A stretch of DNA of 64,000 bases, from positions 862,198 to 926,197 of the forward strand of contig CATOTB010000001.1 of NCBI GenBank assembly GCA_951812945.1, in the 5' to 3' direction. A program made the position numbers and the translations under genes. Positions within the stretch are counted from its first letter, which is position 1, and each line of letters begins with the position of its first letter. The stretch comes from Candidatus Dadabacteria bacterium. Lineage in GTDB: Bacteria > Desulfobacterota_D > UBA1144 > Nemesobacterales > Nemesobacteraceae. The notes beneath the pieces were generated by a model. The model did not search any database and was not told where the DNA came from. It saw only the letters and a program-made list of their open reading frames with translations. Shown here piece by piece: positions 35,094 through 45,158 of this stretch.

Positions 35094-35909
35094 TTACACT
35101 ATATCGACGACTTCAGCTTTTTCCATGGGTCTGCCGAGGAATCTGGATGCGATTGAGGTAAAGGTTTCCGAATCGTCGGTAAGGTAAAACGACATCTCCC
35201 GCGCTTTGCCGTCTTCTCTCAGAAGTCCCTGAGTCCTGAGTATGTTCTCAGTCTGCTTTGCGGTCTCCTCAGCCGAGTCAACGAGTCTTATCTTCTCACC
35301 CATAACCCCGGCGATCGTGTTTTTAAGAATAGGGTAGTGAGTGCAGCCGAGTATCAGCACGTCTATTTCGGATTTCCTGAGGTCTCCGAGGTATTTTTCG
35401 GCTACTAAAGCGGTGGTCTCGTCATTTTCCCACCCTTCTTCTGCAAGCGGGACGAAAAGCGGGCAGGGCTTTGAGTATATCTCGATCGGGGAGGAGCAGA
35501 TCTCACGCAGTTTCTTCTCGTAGGAGCCGCTTTTTATGGTCGCCTGGGTTCCTATCACCCCTATCTTTCCGTTGGCGGTGAGCTCCGAGGCTCTTTTCGC
35601 CCCAGGTTCGACGACGCCAACAACTGGGATTTCCAGGTTCTCCTTAAGCATTTCTATTGCGTACGCCGATGCGGTGTTACACGCCACTACCAGAAGCTTT
35701 ATGTTTTTTGAGAGAAGGAAATTCGTGGTGCTCTCAACGTATTTTTTTACGGTTCTCCGGGATTTTGTTCCATAGGGAACCCTGGCGGTGTCGCCGAGAT
35801 ATACGATGTTCTCTTCGCAAAGAAGATTCATTATCTCCTTTGAGACCGTGAGTCCTCCTATCCCCGAATCAAAAATTCCTATTGCCTGGTTTTTTATTTC
35901 TTCCTTCAT
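35094..35909 (-). CDS. murI: Glutamate racemase
   Basis: 271 residues; makes D-glutamate for peptidoglycan. GIFDSGIGGLTV is at the N-terminus, and the two catalytic cysteines are in VVACNTASA and LGCTHYPIL, with YLGDTARVPYG between. Complete and of standard length. The start codon at 35909 lies 73 bp beyond the end of the next minus-strand gene. Confidence 0.96.
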   Translation of the reverse strand: MKEEIKNQAIGIFDSGIGGLTVSKEIMNLLCEENIVYLGDTARVPYGTKSRRTVKKYVESTTNFLLSKNIKLLVVACNTASAYAIEMLKENLEIPVVGVVEPGAKRASELTANGKIGVIGTQATIKSGSYEKKLREICSSPIEIYSKPCPLFVPLAEEGWENDETTALVAEKYLGDLRKSEIDVLILGCTHYPILKNTIAGVMGEKIRLVDSAEETAKQTENILRTQGLLREDGKAREMSFYLTDDSETFTSIASRFLGRPMEKAEVVDIV

Positions 35910-35982
35910 TCTGCTGCTGTGTCTGCATGCCTGCTCCGGGGATGCGGAAAAGACGGATTCTCGGGTCCGTCCGAGAAGGCGA

Positions 35983-37005
35983 TCAACTCTTTTTCTTTGA
36001 TCTTGAACTTACCTTTTTGTATTCGTTGAGGTAATCATCGGCGAAGCGCCTAGTTCTATCCACCCTTTCCTTTCTTATTTTCTTTCTTTTTTCCGCTTCT
36101 TTCCACAGGCGGATTTCATAAGGGGTTTCGGGGGTGAATTCTGGAACCAGGACGGGATTTCCGGCTTCGTCGACTTTCACGTAGGTAAGAAACGCTGTGC
36201 ACGCATGGGATGATTCTCCGGTCTGGGTATCATACGAGTCAACCTTGATAGCGAGTTCAAGAGATCTTTTCCCCACATATGTGATGCCCGCCTTGAACTC
36301 GATCAGGCTTCCGACGTTAAGCGGGGAATAGAAGAAGAGATCGTCAAGGGACCCCGTAACGAGAACTCCCTTGGTGAATCTTTTCGCCAGTATGGCGGCG
36401 CTCTCGTCAATATACTTCATGAGCTTTCCGACGGACATGAATTTTCCGTAGAAGGCGTCTTCCGGGAGCACCATCTTGGTGGTATTGAAAATAAGCCTCG
36501 TGTTCTCCGTCTCATCCGCTATGTTGAGGAGATTGCTTTTCCTTTTCTTTATCTCCGGAAGCCTCCGCACTTTTCTTTCCTCGGCCCGGGCAATGAGTTC
36601 CCGTTCGACCGTGCTGGAGGCGTTCAATTTTGCCTCTATCTTTCTCGGTTTCACATCCTCACCCACGGCGACAAAGGCCATGTAGGAGAGGGTTATAAGT
36701 TTTTTTTCTTCGGTGTCGCCGTCTTCTGAGTGTACGCGTACCGCAATTTCAATGGACGAGTCTCCTACATGCTCGACCCAGCTTTCAAGAATCACTATTT
36801 CCCCGATTTTTACGGGGTTAAGAAAATCTATGCTGTCCGTGGCTCCCAGAACCGCGGGCCCGTTTGCGAACTTAAAGGACGTTATGCTGCCCGTGAGCAT
36901 GATCCAGTCCATGAGTATTCCGCCGTGCAGGGTCCCGTGGTTGTTCGAGTGTTCGGGAAGAACGTACTGAACCATCTTGTTTGCGCTTTCGCGTATGGAT
37001 ATCAT
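35983..37005 (-). CDS. Acyl-CoA thioesterase with two hotdog domains
   Basis: 340 residues: the first hotdog domain (about 10-125) has NNHGTLHGGILMDWIM, typical of YciA/BFIT-type hydrolases, and the second (about 170-290) repeats the fold with KFMSVGKLMKYIDESAA. Cleaves acyl-CoA to free acid and CoA; chain-length preference unknown. The C-terminal 40 residues are strongly basic. clpA follows upstream on the same strand. Confidence 0.88.
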   Translation of the reverse strand: MISIRESANKMVQYVLPEHSNNHGTLHGGILMDWIMLTGSITSFKFANGPAVLGATDSIDFLNPVKIGEIVILESWVEHVGDSSIEIAVRVHSEDGDTEEKKLITLSYMAFVAVGEDVKPRKIEAKLNASSTVERELIARAEERKVRRLPEIKKRKSNLLNIADETENTRLIFNTTKMVLPEDAFYGKFMSVGKLMKYIDESAAILAKRFTKGVLVTGSLDDLFFYSPLNVGSLIEFKAGITYVGKRSLELAIKVDSYDTQTGESSHACTAFLTYVKVDEAGNPVLVPEFTPETPYEIRLWKEAEKRKKIRKERVDRTRRFADDYLNEYKKVSSRSKKKS

Positions 37006-37051
37006 GGGTTTCCTGGCCGCGCGCCGCCGCGGCGTACGCTTCGGGAGAAAT

Positions 37052-39307
37052 TCAGTCCGACTGGGCGCGAAGAACTATCTCTTCCCCCTTCAGGGAGAAA
37101 ATCGCCTTGCCGCCGCCTGAGAGCTCTCCGAAGAGAATTTCCTTTGATAGCTTTTCCGCTATCTCGGAGTTTATTACTCTTTGCACGGGTCTTGCGCCCA
37201 ACTGGGGATCGTAGCCCTTGCGGGCGAGAAAAAGTCTTGCCTGGGGCGTAAGACTGATCGTCACTTTTTTCGGGACGAGCCTCTGCTGAAGCTCTCCGAT
37301 CAACTTGTCCACTATTCTCTCTACTATTTCTATATCAAGAGAGTTAAACCTGATGATTTCATTCAGTCTGTTTCGAAATTCAGGGGAAAAATACCTGTCT
37401 ATGGCTTCCGGGCTTTTGTCCTCAAACTCTTTTTTGGCGAACCCGACATTTCTATTCATGCTTTCCCTTGAGCCGGTGTTCGTCGTCAGAATCAGAACTA
37501 CCTGGCGAAAATCCACCTTCCTGCCGTTTGAATCCGTAAGTGTCGCGTGGTCCATTACCTGAAGCAGGATGTTGTATATGTCTTCGTGCGCTTTTTCGAT
37601 TTCATCGAGCAGGAGGACGCAATGGGGAGATTTGTATATTGCCTCGGTAAGCTGTCCTCCCTGATCGTAGCCGACATATCCCGGCGGTGAGCCTATTAGG
37701 CGGGAGACGGTGTGTTTTTCCATGTATTCGCTCATGTCAAAACGTACGAAATCAACTCCCATAAGCTCAGCGAGTTTTTTCGCAAGCTCCGTTTTGCCTA
37801 CCCCCGTCGGTCCCGAGAACATGAACGAACCCACTGGTTTTTCCGGCTCGCCTATGCCGGCGCGTGACATCTGTATGGCGTTTACGAGCTTGTCTATGGC
37901 TTCGTCCTGGGCGTAGATGAATTTCTTAAGATTGTCCCCGAGGTCGTGGAGCAGGTTGCGGTCTTCGACTCTTACCGACTTCGTGGGTATTTTCGCGATC
38001 TTCGCCACCAGCTTTTCCATGTCGGACACTTTTACCTGTCTTGTTATCTCGGGGTCGGGATTTCGAAGTTTCACCGCGGCGCCCGCCTCGTCCATAATGT
38101 CAATCGCCTTGTCCGGAAGCTTTCTGTCCGTTATGTGCCTGTCGGAGAGCTCTATGCACGCTTTTATCGCTCCCCGGGAGTATTTCACGTTGTGGTACTC
38201 CTCGTAGTGGCGCTTCAGTCCGAACAGGATTTTTCCGCAGTCCTCAACCGATGGCTCATCCACGCTTATCCTCTGAAATCTTCTTGAAAGCGCGTGGTCT
38301 TTCTCGAAGATGATCCTGTATTCCTTAAGCGTCGTGGTTCCTATGCATTTTATGTCTCCTCCGGCAAGGGCGGGCTTCAGCATGTTGGACGCGTCGAGGC
38401 TCCCGCCGGAAACCGCTCCGGCGCCTATGACAGTGTGGATCTCGTCTATGAAAAGCACGTTGTTCGGATCCTGCTTGGTTTCGTCTATCACGGCGTTAAG
38501 CCTTTCCTCGAAGTCCCCCCTGTATTTTGTTCCGGCCGTGAGGGTTCCTATGTTGAGAAGATGTATCTTGAGGTCTTTCATTGCTTCGGGAACTTCTCCT
38601 GAAACCACCCGAAGAGCCACTCCTTCGACGATCGCCGTTTTTCCCACTCCGGCGTCTCCGACGAGCACCGGGTTGTTTTTCTTTCTCTTGCAGAGAATGT
38701 GGATTATCCTCTGAACCTCTTTTTGTCTTCCTATAAGCGGGTCGATGTTCCCGTTACGGGCTTTTTCGATCAGGTTCGTGCAGTAAAGCTCAAGGGGAGT
38801 CTTGGTCTCGGTCTTTTTCGCTTCCTTCGGCTGCTCCTTAGCGGTTGCGGGTTTTTCCTGCTGTTCATCGGGGTTTTCGCCTTTTCCGTGGGATATATGC
38901 TTTATAACGGCGAAACGGGTAAGTCCTTGGCGATTCAGGAAATACACGGCGTGCGATTCCGGAACCCTGAACAAGGCAACCAGTATATTGGCCCCGGTTA
39001 TCTCTTTTTTTTCCGCGCTTTCGGCGTGCATCGAAGCTACCCTGAAGATGTACTTGCTCCCTTCAGAGTAGGTCGGCTCTGGGAGATGGGGAGAGTCGAT
39101 TGAGGATACGTTCTTATTCAGGTGTTCCTCAAGGTCGTTTGCTAAAAGCCCGGTGTCGACATCGCATTCTATGAGTACTTCCACGGCGACCTTGTCTCTT
39201 GTGAGTTCAAGGAGTATGTGCTCCGGGGTGATGAACTCGTGCTTACGGTCTTTTGCCTGCTGGTAAGCTCGGTAAAGGGTTTTTTCGAGTTCTTCTGATG
39301 CTACCAT
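37052..39307 (-). CDS. clpA: ATP-dependent Clp protease ATP-binding subunit ClpA
   Basis: 751 residues from ATG 39307, which begins the typical VASEELEKTLYRAYQQAKDRKHE repeat. An N-terminal Clp-N domain is followed by two AAA+ modules, with Walker A motifs GDAGVGKT and GPTGVGKTE and the DEIHT and DEIEKAH Walker B stretches. Unfolds substrates for ClpP (clpP not in window). It lies immediately downstream of its adaptor gene clpS, an order conserved in many bacteria. Confidence 0.95.
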   Translation of the reverse strand: MVASEELEKTLYRAYQQAKDRKHEFITPEHILLELTRDKVAVEVLIECDVDTGLLANDLEEHLNKNVSSIDSPHLPEPTYSEGSKYIFRVASMHAESAEKKEITGANILVALFRVPESHAVYFLNRQGLTRFAVIKHISHGKGENPDEQQEKPATAKEQPKEAKKTETKTPLELYCTNLIEKARNGNIDPLIGRQKEVQRIIHILCKRKKNNPVLVGDAGVGKTAIVEGVALRVVSGEVPEAMKDLKIHLLNIGTLTAGTKYRGDFEERLNAVIDETKQDPNNVLFIDEIHTVIGAGAVSGGSLDASNMLKPALAGGDIKCIGTTTLKEYRIIFEKDHALSRRFQRISVDEPSVEDCGKILFGLKRHYEEYHNVKYSRGAIKACIELSDRHITDRKLPDKAIDIMDEAGAAVKLRNPDPEITRQVKVSDMEKLVAKIAKIPTKSVRVEDRNLLHDLGDNLKKFIYAQDEAIDKLVNAIQMSRAGIGEPEKPVGSFMFSGPTGVGKTELAKKLAELMGVDFVRFDMSEYMEKHTVSRLIGSPPGYVGYDQGGQLTEAIYKSPHCVLLLDEIEKAHEDIYNILLQVMDHATLTDSNGRKVDFRQVVLILTTNTGSRESMNRNVGFAKKEFEDKSPEAIDRYFSPEFRNRLNEIIRFNSLDIEIVERIVDKLIGELQQRLVPKKVTISLTPQARLFLARKGYDPQLGARPVQRVINSEIAEKLSKEILFGELSGGGKAIFSLKGEEIVLRAQSD

Positions 39308-39308
39308 G

Positions 39309-39644
39309 TCAACTGTCCGCCTTTTGAACTTCAAGTATGCATTTTAGCGGATGTTCGTATTTTTCCGCAAGGTCTTTTACCTGTTTGATCTTCGTGGCAG
39401 CTATGTCGTAGGTATAGCAGTCGATGACACTTTTTCCCTTGGTGTGAGCCTCGAGCATTATTTGTCTGCTGTCGTTTTCGCTCTTGAAAAACACCTTCAT
39501 GAGAACCCAGACTACAAAATCCCTCGGAGTGTAGTCGTCGTTTAGCAGGACTATGAGATACATGTCCGGCCTTTTTACGCGGATATCCTCCTTTACTACC
39601 TGCTTGGGATCCCTTGTGTGGGTTGGGTTCTCGCGCTCAGACAT
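39309..39644 (-). CDS. clpS: ClpS adaptor (N-end rule)
   Basis: 111 residues from ATG 39644; a GTG at 39680 would add 12 residues. Delivers N-degron proteins to ClpA. The core YLIVLLNDDYTPRDFVVWVLMKVF contains the hydrophobic pocket, and GKSVIDCYTYDIAATK follows. The stop is one base before the clpA start, so translation is coupled. Confidence 0.95.
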   Translation of the reverse strand: MSERENPTHTRDPKQVVKEDIRVKRPDMYLIVLLNDDYTPRDFVVWVLMKVFFKSENDSRQIMLEAHTKGKSVIDCYTYDIAATKIKQVKDLAEKYEHPLKCILEVQKADS

Positions 39645-39654
39645 GCGAAATATT

Positions 39655-40848
39655 TTATACGATTTTTTCCGATTTGCCACCGCGGGCCCGCTTGAGCGGG
39701 GAGTGCTTGTTGTACTCCGAGATAAGCGAGCGCATGTAGGGTCTTTCTCCCCGAAGGAAGTTGTCTATTGAGCTCTGCGCCCCGGGATTGAAAAAGAGGT
39801 GGGAACTGTAAACCGCTACCGCTTCAAAGCCGCGGAGGAACTTGTGCTCGCCCTGCGCTCCGGCCTCGAAAACATTTATTCCGTTGCTTATGGCGAACTC
39901 TATCGGCTTGTAGTAGCAGCACTCAAAGTGAAGATAAGGTACCTCGACGCTGCATCCCCAGTACCTTCCGTAGAGCTTGTCGCCTTTTCTGAAGTTTATT
40001 GTTCCGCCGACCGGACGGCCATCTATCCGCGCGATCACAAGCACGGTTTTTTCCCTGTACGTCTCGAACAGCAGGTCGAAAAACTTCCTGTTAAGGTAAG
40101 CGCTCCCCCATTTTCTTGAACTGGTGTTAACGTAGAATTCCCAGATGCAGTCTATGTGCTCGCGGCGTATCTGTTCTTTCTCGAAGACCGAGACCTCTAT
40201 GCCCAGATCACCGAGACGGCGTTTCTCCTTCTTTATCTGTTTTCTTCTCCCCGAGCGGAGGTCACCGAGGAAGTTATCGAAACAGAGGTAGTCAGAGTTA
40301 TGCCAGTGGTACTGGTGAGTGAGTCTTGGGAGAAATCCGCAGTCAGAAAGCAGTTCCTGCTCTTTTGCGGTTACGAAGAGAAAATGTATTGAAGAGAGGC
40401 TCTTAATAGAACATATCTCAACCAGTTTCTCTATAAGCGCCCGCCCGCAGGTTTCGTAATCGTAATCTTTGCGCACGATTATTCTCGGGCCGGTCGCCGG
40501 GGTGAACGGCACTCCTACAACCGCCTTTGGATAGTAGCTTAGCCCGGCGTCCTGATAAGCCCGCGCCCACTCCCAGTCGAATATGTACTCGCCGTAGGAA
40601 TCGGTCTTAAGATAGAACGTGACCGCCCCGATGAGACGTCCCTCTTCGCGCAGCAGAAGGTGGCGCGGCTCCCATCCAGTGCCGGGACCAATGCATCCGG
40701 ATTTTTCCAGGGCGAAGAGAAAATTGAATTCAAAAAAGGGGTTGTTATCCGGCTGAATGGAATCGTATTCTTTTTTTTCGACCTCGGTTATCGAATGGCA
40801 TATCTGGAATGCCGTCGATTTTTTAGATAGCTTTTTCGGTGCCTTCAT
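39655..40848 (-). CDS. FemAB/GNAT-like acyltransferase of the peptidogalycan biosynthesis family (PF04339 type)
   Basis: 397 residues from ATG 40848, preferred because the family homology starts near KSTAFQICHSITEVE. Recognisable stretches are NNPFFEFNFLFALEKSGC, ATGPRIIV, HWHNSDYLCFDNFL and the ending EAGAQGEHKFLRGFEA. The family has a double-GNAT fold; a peptidoglycan or glycan role is suggested in the literature but not proved here. It ends 10 bp before the start of clpS. Confidence 0.85.
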   Translation of the reverse strand: MKAPKKLSKKSTAFQICHSITEVEKKEYDSIQPDNNPFFEFNFLFALEKSGCIGPGTGWEPRHLLLREEGRLIGAVTFYLKTDSYGEYIFDWEWARAYQDAGLSYYPKAVVGVPFTPATGPRIIVRKDYDYETCGRALIEKLVEICSIKSLSSIHFLFVTAKEQELLSDCGFLPRLTHQYHWHNSDYLCFDNFLGDLRSGRRKQIKKEKRRLGDLGIEVSVFEKEQIRREHIDCIWEFYVNTSSRKWGSAYLNRKFFDLLFETYREKTVLVIARIDGRPVGGTINFRKGDKLYGRYWGCSVEVPYLHFECCYYKPIEFAISNGINVFEAGAQGEHKFLRGFEAVAVYSSHLFFNPGAQSSIDNFLRGERPYMRSLISEYNKHSPLKRARGGKSEKIV

Positions 40849-40918
40849 TATCCGCAGTCGGCGAGCGAAGCGAGTATCGCCGGGAAATAGTATCAGGTTT
40901 CTTTTCGTTTTTGTCGAG

Positions 40919-42805
40919 ATGATCAGTCTATCAGGCATATGTCATTCCTTTGCTGGTAAGGAACTTTTCCGAAACCTTGATTGGGGCATCAAAAAAGGAA
41001 GAAAATACGGCCTTGTGGGTCCAAACGGCTCGGGCAAGACTACTCTGCTTGAGGTAGTAACGGGACTCATGGAATCGGAAAAGGGAGAGGTCTCAGTTCC
41101 CTCCGCGCTGACCGTGGGCTATCTCCCGCAGATAATGGACTTGCGCACGGGCAATCTTACGGTGCTTTCTGCGGCCCGCGCAAGCGACCGCGGCGAAGGC
41201 GAAGACAGTTCCGAGAAACCCGCTCACGAGGCTGAGAAAATCCTGTTCGGGCTGGGTTTTACGGGGGAGCAACTCTCCCAGAAGGTTTCTTCTCTCTCGG
41301 GCGGCTGGAAGATGCGGGTTGAACTCGCGAGGATACTTCTTTTAGAACCCCAAGTGCTTCTTCTTGATGAGCCGACGAATCATCTCGACATAAAAAGTAT
41401 CGAGTGGCTTGAGGGATACCTTGGAAACTACCGCGGAACAGTGGTTCTGGTGTCCCACGACAAATACCTGCTTGACCGTATGGTTGATACGGTAGCGGAG
41501 CTTGAAGGCGGGGTGATAAGGGAGTTTCGGGGCGATTATTCCTCTTACCTTGAGAAAAAAGAGCAGGTCGCGGCGGTCGCTGAGGCAACCGCTAAGAACC
41601 GGGAGAAAAAACTCCGCGCGCAACGCCGTTTCATAGAGCGGTTCAGGTACAAGGCTTCAAAGGCAAAACAGGTGCAGAGCAGGATAAAAATGCTCGAGAA
41701 AATGGAGCCCGAAGCGCCGTCGCCGGAAACCCGCAAAACCCTTGAGTTTGATTTTCCCGCCCCCGAGCGCGCGGGGCGCGTAGTATACGAAATAAGTGAT
41801 TTCTCAAAGAAGTACGAAACTTCCACAGGTGCGGGAAACATCGTTTTCCAGGACTGTCCCGCGCTTCGCGTGGAGAGGGGAGACAGGATAGCCGTTACCG
41901 GGAGAAACGGCGAGGGGAAGACCACCCTCTGCAAGATGATTGCCGGGGTGGAGAGCTTCTCCGGCCAAAGCCGCCTCGGCCATAACGTAACCCTGGGCTA
42001 CTACGCGCAGAACCAGGACGAGATGCTTAATCCGAAAAGCACGGTTTACGAAGAATTCATCGGAGCTTATCCCCTTTTCTCCCAGACCGAGGCGAGAACC
42101 CTTCTCGGCTCGTTTCTTTTCGGCGCTTCTGATATAACCAAAAAGGTCTCGGTTCTCTCAGGGGGCGAGAAAAGCCGTCTGTCACTTCTTAAGATACTGG
42201 TTTCCCGCTCAAATTTTCTGGTTCTCGACGAGCCCACAAACCACCTCGACATGGCGTCTAGGGAAGTGCTTCGCCGCGCTCTGGAGGAGTATTCCGGCAC
42301 TTTTCTTCTGATAAGCCACGACAGGTATTTCATTGACAGCCTCGTAACCGGGATATGGTACGTGGAGGGAGGGGAGGTTGAGATGTTTATCGGCAACTAC
42401 TCGGAATTCCTCGAGAAAAAAGCCCGAGACTCTGACGACAAGCAGGTTTCTGCCGAAATGCCCAACGACGCACCCAGGGGGAAATCTTCAAAAGCCCTTG
42501 AGGCGGAGCGGCGCAACCGGCTTTACAGGGAGCTTCGCGAAAAGGGCATAGAGAACATGGAGAACTGGACGCTTCTTTCGAAAAAGCAGATGGAAAACGC
42601 CCTTTCGGATCTTGAGAGCAGGATCTGCGAGTGCGAGACTGAGAAAGAGGAAATGGAAAAACTTCTCGCGAACCCCCAAGCTCTTGCCGAAGACGCTGAC
42701 TGGGAAGAGAAAACAAGGCGATTCGGCGAACTTGAGGCAAAACTTTCCGCTCTTTACGGCAGATGGGATGAGGTGAACGAACACATGCGGAAGAATTTCG
42801 ATTGA
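40919..42805 (+). CDS. ABC-F family ATP-binding protein
   Basis: 628 residues from ATG 40919. Two ATPase domains without transmembrane segments: Walker A VGPNGSGKTT and TGRNGEGKTT, signatures SLSGGWKMRVELA and VLSGGEKSRLSLL, each followed by LDEPTNHLD. The linker between them is helical, and the C-terminal 80 residues are a coiled coil. ABC-F proteins act on the ribosome (translation factors or antibiotic protection); this looks like the housekeeping Uup/YheS sort. Divergent from the FemAB-like gene with 70 bp between. Confidence 0.93.
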   Translation: MISLSGICHSFAGKELFRNLDWGIKKGRKYGLVGPNGSGKTTLLEVVTGLMESEKGEVSVPSALTVGYLPQIMDLRTGNLTVLSAARASDRGEGEDSSEKPAHEAEKILFGLGFTGEQLSQKVSSLSGGWKMRVELARILLLEPQVLLLDEPTNHLDIKSIEWLEGYLGNYRGTVVLVSHDKYLLDRMVDTVAELEGGVIREFRGDYSSYLEKKEQVAAVAEATAKNREKKLRAQRRFIERFRYKASKAKQVQSRIKMLEKMEPEAPSPETRKTLEFDFPAPERAGRVVYEISDFSKKYETSTGAGNIVFQDCPALRVERGDRIAVTGRNGEGKTTLCKMIAGVESFSGQSRLGHNVTLGYYAQNQDEMLNPKSTVYEEFIGAYPLFSQTEARTLLGSFLFGASDITKKVSVLSGGEKSRLSLLKILVSRSNFLVLDEPTNHLDMASREVLRRALEEYSGTFLLISHDRYFIDSLVTGIWYVEGGEVEMFIGNYSEFLEKKARDSDDKQVSAEMPNDAPRGKSSKALEAERRNRLYRELREKGIENMENWTLLSKKQMENALSDLESRICECETEKEEMEKLLANPQALAEDADWEEKTRRFGELEAKLSALYGRWDEVNEHMRKNFD

Positions 42806-42884
42806 GGGTAGTGCGGTTTCTGTCCCGTGGTTTTTTCTTTATAATGATTGAACCCGCGATTTTCTGATTTCGGGGAACACTTCG

Positions 42885-44540
42885 ATGAATGCAGCCTTAA
42901 TAGCGATAGTCGTAATAGCTCTTTACCTGCTCGGATACAGGTATTACTCGAAGTTCATTTCCGAAAAAATTTACGGGATAAGCGACGGGGAGCCCACCCC
43001 GGCACACCAGTTGCGAGATGGCGTGGACTACGTGCCCGCCGGAAAGCATGTCCTTTTCGGACACCATTTCGCGTCCATAGCGGGGGCCGCGCCGATAATA
43101 GGGCCGGCCATAGCCGTTTTCTGGGGATGGGTTCCGGCCATTATCTGGGTTGTGTTCGGAACAATTTTCATCGGGGCCGTTCATGATTTCGGCGCCCTTG
43201 TTATCTCGGCAAGAAACAGGGGAAGATCCGTCGGAGACCTTGCGGGCATTTTCATAAGCCCGAGGGGAAGAACTCTTTTTCTTCTCATGGTCTGCTTTCT
43301 GGTCTTTTTCGTGATAGCAGTTTTCGCCTACGCAATCGCGGTTCTTTTCGTAAGCTTTCCCGCAAGCGTGCTTCCCGTGAACTTCCAGATACTGGTAGCC
43401 CTTGTGATAGGGTTTCTTTTCTACAGGAAAAAGGTTCCCATACTGTGGCCTTCTCTAATCGCCCTTGTGCTTCTTTACTTCATGGTCTGGGGCGGAACCA
43501 AAGTTCCCCTGGCCATTCCCGAAGTGATGGGAAGCCAGGTGGTGACATGGGTAATCATCCTTATGGTCTATTCTTTTGTGGCCTCGGTTCTTCCCGTCTG
43601 GGTGCTTCTTCAGCCGAGAGACTATATAAACGGAATCCATCTTTTCGTGGGTCTCGCGGTACTTATAGCCGGGATAATGGTGGCGCGTCCCGAAATGCAG
43701 GCTCCCGCCATAAACTTCGCCGCCGACGGGCTTCCAGTGCTACCCTTTCTTTTCATAACCGTGGCGTGCGGGGCGGTAAGCGGATTTCACGGTCTTGTTG
43801 CGAGCGGAACCACCTCAAAACAGCTTGACAGGATGTCGCACTCAAGATTCGTGGGTTACGGGGGGATGCTGGGGGAGGGCACGCTTGCCATGATAGCCAC
43901 CCTAGCGGTAGCGGCCGGGATAGAGCGCAGCGAATGGCTTGTGCACTATGATTCATGGGAATCGGCGTCAAGCGGAGGCATAGCGAATTTTGTCATGGGA
44001 ACTTCGAGCTTTCTTACCTCCATACATATCCCCGAGGTGCTCGGAACCACTCTTATAAGCGTGATAGTCATAAGTTTCGCGGCGACTTCCCTTGATACCG
44101 GGGCCAGGATACAGAGGATCGTTATAGGCGAACTTGGGGAGGCCTACGGAATCAAAGCCCTAAAGAACAGATATATCGGGGCGTTTTTTGCCGTCGTGCC
44201 GCCGCTTGCGCTTGCGCTTTTCGCCCAGGTTCCGGGCAAGGGGCCCGGCTCGGGCGGATTTCTGCTCTGGCCTCTTTTCGGGGCTACAAACCAGTTGATA
44301 GCCGGAATCACGCTGCTTCTTATAACCCTATATCTCAGAAGAGCGAAAAAACCGTTTATCTATACGCTTGTACCGATGGTTTTTCTGGTGGGGATGACGA
44401 CGGCCTCGATATTCTTCAACCTGAAGTATTTTCTCCACAACACACTTCTTTTCAGCCTCTCGGCAATAATGCTTGTTCTTGCCGTCTGGCTGATTCTTGA
44501 GGCGATAGCTGTGTCGAGAAAAACCCCGGGAGGCGGCTGA
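42885..44540 (+). CDS. cstA: Carbon starvation protein A-type transporter
   Basis: 551 residues, with about 15 hydrophobic segments. The family motif GHHFASIAGAAPIIGPAIAVFWGW lies near residues 60-85, and VACGAVSGFHGLVASGTTSKQ is typical. CstA proteins import peptides or pyruvate. This is shorter than the 701-residue E. coli form, belonging to the compact subgroup. ATG 42885 is preceded by a GGGG-like site. It is 79 bp after the ABC-F gene. Confidence 0.92.
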   Translation: MNAALIAIVVIALYLLGYRYYSKFISEKIYGISDGEPTPAHQLRDGVDYVPAGKHVLFGHHFASIAGAAPIIGPAIAVFWGWVPAIIWVVFGTIFIGAVHDFGALVISARNRGRSVGDLAGIFISPRGRTLFLLMVCFLVFFVIAVFAYAIAVLFVSFPASVLPVNFQILVALVIGFLFYRKKVPILWPSLIALVLLYFMVWGGTKVPLAIPEVMGSQVVTWVIILMVYSFVASVLPVWVLLQPRDYINGIHLFVGLAVLIAGIMVARPEMQAPAINFAADGLPVLPFLFITVACGAVSGFHGLVASGTTSKQLDRMSHSRFVGYGGMLGEGTLAMIATLAVAAGIERSEWLVHYDSWESASSGGIANFVMGTSSFLTSIHIPEVLGTTLISVIVISFAATSLDTGARIQRIVIGELGEAYGIKALKNRYIGAFFAVVPPLALALFAQVPGKGPGSGGFLLWPLFGATNQLIAGITLLLITLYLRRAKKPFIYTLVPMVFLVGMTTASIFFNLKYFLHNTLLFSLSAIMLVLAVWLILEAIAVSRKTPGGG

Positions 44541-44551
44541 GGCCCGGGCCC

Positions 44552-45157
44552 TCACACTTCCTTTCTGTCCCGAAGCGCTTTGCCGAGCGTGAGTTCGTCT
44601 ATGTACTCTATGTCTCCGCCGACGGGTATTCCGTAAGCTATTCTTGAGATCTTGATCCCGAGAGGCTTTAGCGTCCTTGAGAGGTAAACCGAGGTCGCTT
44701 CGCCTTCAACGTTTGTGCCGGTCGCGAGTATTATTTCCCTTATATCCCCCCTCCCGGCTCTTGTTACAAGCTCTTTTATCCGGAGATCTTCGGGCCCCAC
44801 TCCTTCCAGAGGAGATATTACTCCGTGGAGGACGTGGTATTTTCCCCGGAACTCCCCGCTTCTCTCTATGGCGAGCAGATCAAGGGGCTCTTCAACTACG
44901 CAGAGAATGTGCGGGTCTCTTGAGGGGTCCGCGCAGATTGCGCACGGATCCTTTTCCGTGAAGTTATAGCACGTCCCGCACGTGCTGACGTCGGATTTGG
45001 TTCTGATTATCGCGCTTGAGAGACTGCGCGCGTAGCCTTCGGATGAACGGAATATGTGAAATGCAAGGCGCGTTGCGTTTTTCTCGCCGATTCCCGGAAG
45101 CTTGGAAAGCTCCTCTATCAGTCTTGAGATCGGCTCGGGAAGGCCCGCTCTTCCCAT
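44552..45157 (-). CDS. recR: Recombination mediator RecR
   Basis: 201 residues: helix-hairpin-helix near LPGIGEKNATRLAF, a zinc finger with CGTCYNFTEKDPCAIC, and a Toprim domain ICVVEEPLDLLAIERSGEF. Works with RecO and RecF in gap repair. It follows ybaB with one base between, in the conserved dnaX-ybaB-recR order. Confidence 0.96.
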   Translation of the reverse strand: MGRAGLPEPISRLIEELSKLPGIGEKNATRLAFHIFRSSEGYARSLSSAIIRTKSDVSTCGTCYNFTEKDPCAICADPSRDPHILCVVEEPLDLLAIERSGEFRGKYHVLHGVISPLEGVGPEDLRIKELVTRAGRGDIREIILATGTNVEGEATSVYLSRTLKPLGIKISRIAYGIPVGGDIEYIDELTLGKALRDRKEV

Positions 45158-45158
45158 C

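Noticed and set aside
44538-44554. GGCCCGGGCC palindrome between cstA and recR as a terminator
   Set aside because: Short, without a T-run or a clean extended stem.
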